DNA of 64,000 nucleotides, taken from NCBI GenBank assembly GCA_040954595.2, contig CM082592.2, positions 8,370,001-8,434,000 on the forward strand, in the 5' to 3' direction. The notes under the pieces were generated by a model, which was not told the origin of the DNA, searched no databases, and saw only the letters and a program-made list of their open reading frames with translations. Below, in pieces: positions 50,063 to 61,200 of this stretch. The translations under genes were made by a program, and so were the position numbers. The stretch comes from Balanoglossus misakiensis. Its lineage: Eukaryota; Hemichordata. Every line of letters begins with the position of its first letter. The stretch's first letter is position 1.

Positions 50063-53047
50063 ATGTTGTTCTCGAGATCGACCGCAATCATATTGATCTT
50101 TCTAGGTGAGAAAATATAATCATCTCGCAAATGTTACTACCCAAGTGGTTATAGAGTAAAGTGATTGTGAATGTGACTGTCAAATGCAAAAAAATTACAG
50201 CAGTGAGCTGTGGTAAAAATTTTCTTTGCGTTTTACTTTGTTAGTCTCTGTAGATTTGTACGGATTCGCACAGTTGGCGGATAATCGACCGGGGTATTCA
50301 AAAGGTGGTCAGGGACGAGGCCAACAGAATGGCGGTGGTGTTGGGAGGGGCGGTGGGTACGGCCAGAGACGCCAGGGACAGACCAACGGACAAGGAGGGG
50401 GATACGTGAGAGGCGACCCATCCCAGCAGAGACAACAGGGCCCGAGCAACGGACAAGGTGGGGGATATGCGAGAAGCAAGCCATTCCAGCAGGGCCAATC
50501 AACAGGTGGTGGGATGACCGTCAACACCGGAGGGCAACCCAACCAACAAAACCAGGGCGGGATGGGTGTCGGAGCCTCGAGACAGGGTGCGGGACAAGGG
50601 ATGAAAGGCGCAGGAAACCACCGCAGTCAAGGAAAAATGGGAATGATGGGCGGCGCTGGAGGGAACGATCAAAGAAACGGTGGGAGAAGCAACCAGCAGA
50701 GAGGTTGGGCAGTCGAGGGTGGAGCGACAGACGAACGACGCGGCCGCCCAAGTTTTGGACAGGTCGCCAAGCAACAGGATTACGGGAGTTATGGCACTAT
50801 GAGCGTCGCACGGACCGGGAGCCGAGCGAGCCCTGGCGGAGAAGCGGTCGGTGGCCAAGCGGTCGGTAATCCACAGCCGGACATGTCGATCAGTAATCAA
50901 GTGCCTGCGGGTGACGACGCCCAAGGAATGATGAGAGATGGAGCACAGATGAGAAATGTTAGCCAGGGAGGGAACCCTGGTGGGCAGAAAAATGTCAATT
51001 CTCCAAATTTAGCTCATCGATACGACGTTGGTTCCCGTGCCCGCGACAAGGACTACGAAACCATCAAAACATTTCTGCGCAGACGACCAGACGTTCGACT
51101 CCACGACGAACTGCTGGATCGCTTCCACGAGAACGTCGAAGGGTATGATGCCTCCGATAAATATCCGTGAGTATTACGTTTAAATTTAAGTACAGCACAT
51201 ATTTAAAATATATCCTATCCTATCCTGTCATGTCATGTCCTTATTCTTTGAACAGGTTCTGCGCCGATTTGCTCCGCCAGGGGACTTGTTATGACAAAGA
51301 CACTCCGCCGAGCGAGAGGCGGCCAACCTGTGGGAGCAATGGTCAACTTTTCGAAAGCAGGTGCAGGTATGGACGTATATGTAAATTTGTTGATGTTTAC
51401 ATTTACACGTGCACTACACGTGCCCAGACTCTTTGTTGTCTTGGGACATTATCTGTGCTGGGCCCGACTCGACCTTTGGCTGGAGTTTCATTTCTACCTC
51501 ACACGCTTTCGCCTAAAAGTTTCTTTTCTTTCAACCCACCCCACCTTCTTTGAAGTACCTTGCTGAGTCGGGTGTACACTCGGAAATTCCTAATCAATAG
51601 AATGACTTCAAATCTACATGTTTCGAGAGAAAAATGACAGAAAACTGTTACTTACGGTAGAAGATGCGTGCAATGGGGGCTGCAAGCCAGGAGAAAGCGC
51701 AACCTTCGATTTTCGACATCATTTTCCATGACCGATAGTTCATGCACATTGTGTAAATGAGGCTGCCAAAATCTCGGAAATTCCAGTCCATATCGTCACA
51801 GTCATGACCTTCACTTTCACTTGGTTGTCGGAAATCGCTCCGGGTCGTCGTCGCCACTACTCTCAGCCATGGTGTTTGCACGTCAAAGACTGAGTCTCGA
51901 ATGATGGAAGTGGTGCCCCACTGACCATCTGGCAAATGAACTGGCTGACAACTACCCAATCGTAATGTGCTTGAGAAGTTGTTTAGCATATACCAAGACC
52001 ACAGATGTTCTCATAATGTTAGTGTTGTAAGCCGGACAATGTACTCGTGCCGTTCAATATCTGAAAGATTGCACTGCACTCGTACATTATCCTGTACAAA
52101 CAATAAAAAACTTCAATTATAAAACAATCTTCTCCTTCACTCAGTTATGCGCTGGCCAAATGTCAGAGTCTACAGAAGGGGGAAGGTGACATGCATCGCG
52201 TGAAAGGCCAATACGAAGTAGAGCAGACTTGTTGCTTGTACCCATGTCTGGAGCAAGAGGTTGACCGAGTGTGCGCCACCAATGGCCATATCTATCTGAA
52301 TGACTGCTTTCTGGCCAATCGCATTTGTGAGATTCGGCGTGATACGGGGAATGAGGTAAAATAAGATATTTTATAATTTCAATAATACAATGCGTAAGGG
52401 TCGAAATAAGAAAGCCTTGTTATTCAGGCATTTTTTATTTCCAAGTTGATCATATTTTGCTGCGTTCTAACTCTTTCTATTGGTCTTCACGTCAACTTCA
52501 CCAGGTGGTAGAAGCTCTCTCGATGGCTGACTGTGCGGTGGCGCTAAAGATTGCTGAACTGAACGGCAAAGATTGGCCGCGGAAAGTCGTCGACGGCGTT
52601 GTTATCGATCACGTGGCGCCGACTGTCGTCGACCAATTTCTGACGGACGAGAAGGCCATAGAGGGCGTCAAGCCTCCGTATCACGTGGTCTGGAATATGA
52701 GCAACTACGATCCGAGTATCTTGGACACGGATACGGCGTCACACGCGGGTTACGAGTACAGTTACCACGGCGAGACGAGTGATATGTACGCCGCTGCCGG
52801 CGGTGAGGGTGACGACTATATCCCCCTTGACTACGAGTATCAGTACGCGTACGGATTGCCGGCGGACGGAGGTGGTCAAGGCGCCCAGGAAGCAGAGGGT
52901 GGCGATTTATACGGGTTCTACGACGGCGGTGAAATGCCGATAGGAGGCGAACGGATGCAAACTCTCCCGCCGATGGGGGCGGCAGTGGAGCCCTTAGCTG
53001 AACAACCGGGGCCAGACTATGAAGGGGAAAACTCCGTGTTATATTAA
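50063..53047 (+). CDS. Secreted Gly/Gln-rich protein with two Kazal-type modules and Tyr-rich acidic tail
   Basis: Five exons join in frame to 609 residues: 50063-50105, 50245-51166, 51256-51366, 52145-52355 and 52505-53047. Residues 1-23 form a signal peptide (start MLFSRSTAIILIFLVSVDLYG), split by a phase-1 intron. Residues about 25-285 are low-complexity, basic, Gly/Gln/Asn/Arg-rich, with a repeated NGQGGGY(V/A)R unit. An Arg/Asp-rich linker leads to Kazal-like module 1 (about 324-365, core TCGSNGQLFESRC) and module 2 (about 388-420, core VCATNGHIYLNDC). The last exon encodes a region ending in an acidic, Tyr-rich tail (DYIPLDYEYQYAYG). Kazal folds are serine-protease-inhibitor and follistatin-like modules. 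The whole architecture is unfamiliar to me. An extracellular-matrix, biomineral or adhesive role is inference only. Confidence 0.85.
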
Positions 53048-53135
53048 TGACAAGGATCATCCAGCATTCGGTTTATGCAGTTCCCAAAATTTTGACCTGC
53101 CAAAAAATTGTCTGTAACAAGAATGCTAGAAAAGG

Positions 53136-53141
53136 AATAAA
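53136..53141 (+). terminator. Polyadenylation signal AATAAA (Kazal gene)
   Basis: This canonical hexamer lies 89 bases after the stop codon, so the 3' UTR is short. Confidence 0.65.
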
Positions 53142-56100
53142 ATCAGCCACTGTACATATATACTAAAACAACGTGCTGCTTACAATATCTTACAACATCC
53201 ACAGAAACGGGCCACGTGACGTAGGAAAAAAAACAAAAGTACCGCAGAACGAACCAGTGGCGACGCAAATCGCTGGGGGGGGGGGGCAGGCACGTTGTCT
53301 AACTTTAATAATGGTGTAATTAAATGGTTAGTCCATTAAGAAAGTTTTGAAAACTAATAAAGCGAACGTGTGAAAACGAGGCACCGACTTTACAGCAAAG
53401 TGCCAACCGATTGTAGTGAGCGGAGAGAGGCATTCGTAGCGACAGATGGTAGGGCGGAACCTTGGTTAAATATTTCATCAGGTCTCAGAGAGGGATCCAT
53501 AACTCTATGTGCCATGTCGCGGTACAGTAGCAATTACTCAATGACTCGTACACGTCGCCGCTGAACTGAAATTTATCGGTGGGGTGACAAAAAAACGAGT
53601 TTTTCGAATCAGACAACGCATTAACGGTAATTTGATTGCTTGTTGTTAAATGGACCAGTTTTCTCATTCTCCCCCCCCCCCCCCAAAAATGAATTCTTGA
53701 CTGGGCAGTTCAGTTTGTAACTCGACATTGCAATTTTTTACGAATGCGGTCAGAAATTTCGTTTCTCTGGGGTATACTTAGAATTAGGGGTCGGAAAGTG
53801 CAACCGATAGTTTTAACAGGCAAATCTGTTCAATTTTTAAAGGGTGGCGTAGTTTCTCACGAGACATGCGCAGCGTGGTTAATGCGATGGCGATATTCGT
53901 CGAGAAAACATGTAGGGCCTATCCTAATTTATTATAGAAATAACTTTTTGAGCTAAAAACACATTATGAAACACTGTGGATTTGGATAGCGTGTAATACG
54001 TGCGTTGAACTTACAGCTGTATGGAGCCAAAGTGATTCGTAGAAAGTTTATTTTCTGAAAAGTAATTTTCCACAGTTCTTGCGCATAGACAGATGAGGAA
54101 CAACACGCGAATGCATACAGCATGCCGTATCAGCAGACACTCGTTATTTCAATGACTCATTTGAATTATTTAGTGTTAAACAAGGGCCGCTGATTCAACG
54201 CTGTATATCTTCCGGGCGCAATTTACCCGGCAATTTACCAATATCTCTAAATTCATACTATTTGTTAGACAATAGTTTACTGCGTCGCCTGAAGCCAGTG
54301 GTGTCTCGTCTGACAGCGAATATTTCAACTCTCTTGGTGTGTGCACCCGCCGAGTGCATCAAGTCAAGTTTTTACTATTTTAATTTGCATAACTGCGCAG
54401 AGGTCAGTTAGGCGCTCTCTCCTTTGTTGATACCAGAATGCCGTGTGGTTTGTGCAAACTAGATTGACATGAATTTCGGATAGAGCTGCCAATTTAGAAA
54501 TTCTCACCTATTTCCATGTCATATCCCCAGTATAGGAAAGGACGTGAATGCAGACGGACTTATCATATTCAATTTGATGCAATGTTATGACAACGCGATT
54601 GTCTGTTCGATTCCAGTACGTCTGAAATGTTTTTTTTTTATTTCCAGAGATAATGAAATAATGTACTAATTTAAAATGTCAAAGATTAGGATTATGTTGA
54701 TTTTCACAGACAATAGCGAACTCGGTCCCTTGAGATATTGATGTGAGTGTGGTATTTCGGTCTGACAGCTGCCAGGGCTGGTATGGACTAATCGTATACG
54801 GCCTCCTTTTTGTTGGGCGCGGAAACAAGTCATTCTCCATGATATATAAAGGTCTGTACATTTGGACCGTTTTTAGCGATTTTCTCTGCGGGGTTCACTA
54901 TAGCGCGACACATTTTCGAGCGTCATTTCCAACCACTGTGGAAACTTTTCACACCGCGTCAAACTTTGGCGCTGTGCCAATTTCGCGGAGAAACACTTTC
55001 ATCTCGGCCGTGTTTCATCATTTAGTCTATTGTGAATTTCTTCGCCCGCGGCAATCATTTCAACCTCCCCAGACGAGTGCTTCGCGGAGCTGATGAGATA
55101 CACGATTCTCTGTGTTTTTTTCATTGAAGAGGGTCCTCCTACGGCGCTGTTTGGATGGGGTGAATGACTAATGCCTTGTGTTGAGTTGAATTGAATTCAA
55201 TAGTGATGGGTTTGATGAAACGGACGCCGGATGCCGCTATACCAACTCCCCATAGCTCGCACGTTTTGTTCTTAATAAGTTAACATTTGCTTTTAGGGCC
55301 ACCGTTCTGGAGTATGTCAAGCGCTTTCAACAGCGTATATTCACGTTATTGGTCTTCTGTATTGCGACATGGGGCACTTATCTTTAATTGCGAGCCCCCC
55401 TCCCCCACAAAAACAGTTCACTAAACCCCCATACAACATCACTCTAAACCCCTTCATGGTGCGATGGTGAATTTAATTTTGGAAGTTGGGTCTCAAGTTG
55501 GCTTTACTTACTATTCATGCCGATTTTTGAACGAGCTCGGTTCCCTGCCTTTGCCGCTGAGGGCATACTTTACTGATGGGTGAGATGAGTCATTCTGATC
55601 ATGAACAGTACATGCGCGAGTTTGATTTCATTTACTGGTAACGTCCACATATTGAAAATGTCTAACCTTCTCGATCCAAAATTATTCTGAAGGAAAGACA
55701 CTAATACGGAAGACTTAATCAAATGTGTCGTCCCAGGTTTTTTTTTCTCTGTTTCTGCGCGACAGAATCATTCAGGGTATCTGATAAATTGGCCATTTTA
55801 AATTTGCATAACAATGAGCCCTGGAGGAAAGTAATGAAATGATGTGAGCAAATATAATAATGAAAGGCCCTCTCCTGTAATGCACGCATGTAATGACTTT
55901 CTTTTTTTGCCACCTGAGTACATTCAACAAATCTTTATCAAAACCTATGGGCGTAGAACTTGGATAAAATTGTAATTACAACACTTGTTTCTGCTGTAAA
56001 ACACTGGGGGCGGGGGCATTTGAATGTACACATTGAAAAGAGTCCCCTGTCTCCCTTGTCCAAAACTACATGCAAGGAACGGATAAAGCACGGCGCATTC

Positions 56101-56410
56101 GACCCTAACAAGGAAAAAACTGAGAGCTGTAAATTTATTGAATCATTCAATCCAGACGACAGCGAGCTAGACTTTCCAAGCTAGCTGTGGCGCCGAATCC
56201 GTTTGGATAAAAAGAGTATCCAGTATTTACAATTATTAAATCATATCGGGCAATTTGAAATATTGAATGGCGCGCCCTACTCAATGAAACGATTCGTCAT
56301 TGGAACCGCGATCGCTTCTTGCTAGGAAATGCGCCACCTATTGGAATAAAGCTCCGTCAAGAAGTAAAAGAATCTCTTCAGCCACATACATTCACTGACA
56401 GACAAACCGA

Positions 56411-56453
56411 TTGACTGACTGACTGACTGACTGATGGACGGATGGATGGATGG
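56411..56453. repeat. (GACT)n-(GGAT)n tetranucleotide tract
   Basis: Five or so gact units are followed by ggat units. It is an ordinary compound microsatellite. Confidence 0.85.
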
Positions 56454-58246
56454 ATTGACGGGCTTTCTGGTCGATTTTAGACACTTCTTTCAACCAACGA
56501 TCCCTCGCCGAGTGAAGCATCAACTTCCTTCTCGACCCAAACGTTGCATGCCCCAGTCGATGACGAAAGGCGGCGAAAGATGAAAGGGCCCCGCCGCTTC
56601 CTCGCATAAATTCACTCGATCACCAGTTCATGCCATTTCCCCAGATTTTCGGGTCGAGCTCGCAAAAAAAGCTGTTGGCGAACGGATATTAGTGTAGACA
56701 GTTTGCGCCCGGGGAGAGGGGCGCTAACGGGCTCTGAAGGGGACACCGATACTCCAATTTGGCGCTGAGATAGTTGCGTCAATTGGGCACGAACTCGTGA
56801 TAAACATCAAACGAGGGTCCATTCGTTAAGTGTTCGCCTTGTACGGTGAAGAATGGATCTTGACATCACCATATTACCCACCGCAACCATGTGCGACATT
56901 AAGAACACGACGATTATCTTTCCGCAATAAACTCACGCGTCGGCGAGAGTACACGTGTTTGGAAATCTTCATTAACTTTAATGTAGTGAACTCCTTTTTA
57001 CGCCAAACCCGATACAATGCAATCGAAAGCAAAGTGTTCAGCAAATATCGCAAACATCGCGGCGGCTTTCTCTGACAGTCTGGCTGACATTTTCAAAGGA
57101 GTAAACCGCGCTCGCGTTTCATTTCCTGGCCATCACGAATTCTTCAAATGGAGCATGTTCAAATTAACGGCGAAGACTGGCCTCAATTGCGAGTTGCTTG
57201 TGTTCAACTCTCTGGCGTCATTCGGAATCGGAGGTGTGACTTGCGAACGGTGTGTTACAGGTGTCGGCGGAGAGACAAAGACTGGGCCGATCATTGCAAG
57301 AAATTCAGATTAGCTTTAAGAGCGCTTGCTTTCATGTTCCGAAGTTTAAATATCAATCGTTTTAGGCCTACTTTTATCTCATCCATTTTCAGAAGTAAGA
57401 GAGCTTTAGATCACCCACCCTTCCTCTGTGCATGAATGGGAAAATGCCAGACAGTGATCCTTTTCAAGACTGGTTCATTTATTACGTTTCAGTACGAACT
57501 TCGGGACCCCGATCTCATCAGCGTCTGTAATGAGAGCATCGCCGCGGGCGTGAGAGGAGAAACCGACATCGAAATGTTGATCTTGCAACATCCCTTTAAT
57601 TTGCCCGGGATATTGGCATTACATATCGTGACCTTGCAGAAGGGACGAATCGTCGCTGAATCCGGGAATCGATAGCGCAGGTGTGCGTGGGTCTGAGACG
57701 CAGAACGATTAGACCGTGAGCCGTAGATTTTACGACCTGTAGCCCCAAACATCCGGGTATTTTCCCCCAGGGCAAGTGTCGTGAAGAGCACGACCTATGC
57801 GGCCATTTTGAATCAGCCAAAATCGGATCCCAAACAAACGTTGAAAAAATGTGCGCATCCCCACTGAATCATAAAACGTCGATGCAAGCCTAGAAAAAAA
57901 ATATCCTTGACGGGAATCTCGATAACATTTTCAGATGCGTCATCTGTATCGTTATGGAGAAAAACACCATCTATCTTTAGGGATCGAAGTAGGTCTAATG
58001 ATCGTAAAAATGTAATTTGCAGAGGAAAGATTACCCTTGGATCCGTAGAATTTCTCATGAATAAATTTAAAGTCAAATTGAACAGTCGCCGTACCTCACC
58101 ATTCAACGAACATATTACTGGTAATAGCATCAATATGAAAAAAAGAAGAAAAAACGGCTGATCACGAAAGTGAGCTTTTAAAAACTTAAATCATCGTCTC
58201 GGTGGACCTATCTTGCGAGCACAGAAAGCAGATATTTTAGTCTACC

Positions 58247-58272
58247 GTCACGTGATAGGCATTATGACGTCA
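58247..58272. promoter_or_regulatory. CACGTG box next to a perfect CRE
   Basis: GTCACGTGAT (58247-58256) and TGACGTCA (58265-58272) are full palindromic sites for bHLH-ZIP and CREB/ATF factors, eight bases apart. A CpG-containing GCGCC stretch follows. No gene is visible nearby, so this may be a distal element or the promoter of an unseen non-coding transcript. Confidence 0.4.
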
Positions 58273-61200
58273 CATGTGCGCCATAGTCGCCGTGACGCGG
58301 CTTTCCGAGATGCCATCGAGTCTGGGCACACTTTCATTTATAAGTGAGAAATTGCGTTTACTCGTATTTATTACTAGTAGATCATATGAATGCGTACTCA
58401 AGTAGAATTAATGATTCATTTGGGTGCTTTTTAGGTGAGGTCATGTGGCTGAATGAATGGCAACTGTTATATTTTAGACACTCCAACAGTGGCAATGACC
58501 GATATTAAGGAACATACATTTTCTATCAGGAATCAGTGAAAATAATTCAAGTGTACACACTGCATGCACTGGGCAGCAAAAATGATCCCATATGCTTTTT
58601 AGGGGATAACACTTCCATGAATGATGGCAGGTTTTTATCAGTATAAAAACAGCGTGCCATGCTACCATGGAAACAAGACGATGTATGCTATTATAATTAG
58701 TCGGCAGAGAATATACGCCGATCCTATTGTTTTCGATTCAGAGAAGTTGAATTTTTATTTTAACCGATTACAACATACTGAATAGGCCCTGGAGAGGTGA
58801 TGGTTTTAAAAATGATTAAACATAGCATTTTCGATAGACATCTTGTTGTAAAAAATGACGGCTTTAGTGTTACTTCTTGTGGCAACCTCCTAGAGTGTAC
58901 TTGAGGCAATGTTTCTATGTCAGCGAAGCTTTATCGGGGATTACGCGGCACTTCTGTGTATAGACTGCGCAGGTATTGAACGCGGTCTTTAAGCCGTGCC
59001 ACTTTCTGCAATCGTCGTCGACCATCATTGACGGCCGGCGGAGTCGATAGTTTCGAGACGTGTCAAAAGGACACCACTGCCGCGGAGATTAATTGATCTT
59101 CACGTGAGAAGTATTTCATTAACGCGGAATTCACACATTTCGGCGCCAAATTCGGGGAGATTTATAGACCCCCGGGGGCACTTCCAACGATTTTGATGCA
59201 TTAGCGACTCCAAGAGCATCCTCCGCGTTTTTCATTTTTTTTTCCTCGCCTCAGTTCCGCCTTTCGGGCGATTCGAAACATGTAGAGATTTTATGGCTTT
59301 GGTAGGCCTATACGCCTCTGTGTGTTCCGTGGGCAGGTGTAAATTAAGTGATTACTCTAATGAATGGCCGCAGGTACTGTGCGCTCTTCCCGTCTACCGG
59401 GCTCCCCGCATACCCTATCATTTTATTTCCAGGACATTCCGTGAAAATCTCTTGTTTCGCAGATGCTCCATCGCGATCGCTGCGTTTGTTCGTTGTTCAC
59501 GTTTATCCCGAAATATATCTAAACCCAGAACCACATTAATTGATTAAACAATTAATTAATTATATGCCCCCACCCTTAAATACATTAACCGTCTTCGATT
59601 ATTGAAAGTTACATGGTCACATTACTATTATGTACAGGTTGCCACGTAAGCCAAGTCCCAGTAGCCAAGTACGTGTCGAACCATTTCTAAGTGCCAGATG
59701 AGATCCCCGAAAACTTTCTACTCGAGAACCAGCACAGTATAGGTCCAGAACAATTCTCTACTCTCCAAATATTGTGGGGAAGATACGTAAACGAGAAATT
59801 TCCCCACAGTGGCCGTGATTGTCAATTTCATCAAAATGGCTATACAATTTCTGTATCGGTATAATTCATTTCTTTCAGACGCTATTGCACAGTTGTTAGT
59901 ACACGCACATTACAGTCACCAAAGGACAGGGTCAGAATACTTGAATATCGCATGAAAGTACCCAAATTACTCGACTCCTGTTGACCCGATGTCGTCTGTG
60001 CGTTAGACAGGCTCCGCCAGAACTGGCTGCCGAAATTTTTACAGTCATCGCAAGTGACAGATTCATTCTCTTTCTGAATTTAATTTGCGCCGAACGAATC
60101 ATTGCGAAGCGAATGCATGGAAATAAACACTCGTTGTAAAACTACACGTGGCGCTAGGATTTAACAAGATTTTAATTTTTTCAACAGCGCCGCAATCTCT
60201 GGGGAAAGTACATTTGTACAGTTAAAATATGAGCTATTTTCCCCGATGTTATCGCTTGTAAAAGGCTTTATCTGCGTTTACGTCCAGCTCTTCTCTTAGT
60301 GACAGGCGTGGGCTGATGGTTCCAAATTAAACATTTTCCCCACTGGCAGTCTTCCGTCCTGCTCCTGCAAAACACATAGGAGCCAAGTCCTTCCACACAC
60401 ACAGCAAGTGTGACTGAACTGCCAAGACAACCGTCGCGCTGTTCAAGTTAAGGTGTGGTTGCCGGGCAACGACCATTAACAGCTACCAGTCTACCCTAGA
60501 CACCATACGCTCCTTCCCACGCGCTTGCAAATAGCACATTAGACGCATTTGTGTAAATTCGATCATGAACTTCACTTGGAATTTGAAAGAAGGCGCCGTA
60601 AAGTATTTAGCGGCTACGTGTTTTGGGAATTTTTCCTAACGCCAGGGGCATGAACACCTTTTTAAAGATAATGCAAAGAGTTCGATGGTGCACGGGAAAA
60701 TATGTTTGCCCACCAGAGCAATTTTCCAACCCCGTACAACTAGAATTGCAGCTAGGAAAAAGGATGCGTGTCCATCCTAAATTTTTTACTGTTTCGCATT
60801 TGCTAAATCCCTCGGCTCCACTTCGAAACGCAGAACCGAAGATTAGGTCACGTGGTTCTGGCCAATACTGAGTTCCACATTTTGCAAAAAGTTTCCAAGT
60901 CCGCGTTGGATCAACCTTGCTCCGTTTACGCGGCGATGGCGATGACTCATGCTCGGCGCGGCGGAGAGATTCACATACGAGTGGTCCCAGTGATACCCAA
61001 CAAGGTTGCTCGACGGGCGGCTCGAAATAAGACACCGTCGTCATGACAGCTGGTCCCTGATCCATCACCATGGGGACCTGGGAGTGATCCGTCACCTTGG
61101 TAACTGAGTAAATTTCGACGGTGATCGATCGCGACGAGCCGCGTGTTTGAGATCAGACATGACCGACAACCACGGTTGGGTCAGGGTGGCATTTCACAAA

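Noticed and set aside
57017-57435. Two overlapping frames of about 95 codons
   Set aside because: The frames overlap on the same strand with no recognisable protein pattern or splice signals, and are probably chance.
60607-61095. 162-codon minus-strand frame in the gene-poor region
   Set aside because: It has no domain, signal peptide or splice context, and Cys, Ser and Pro are scattered. It could be chance; RNA data would decide.
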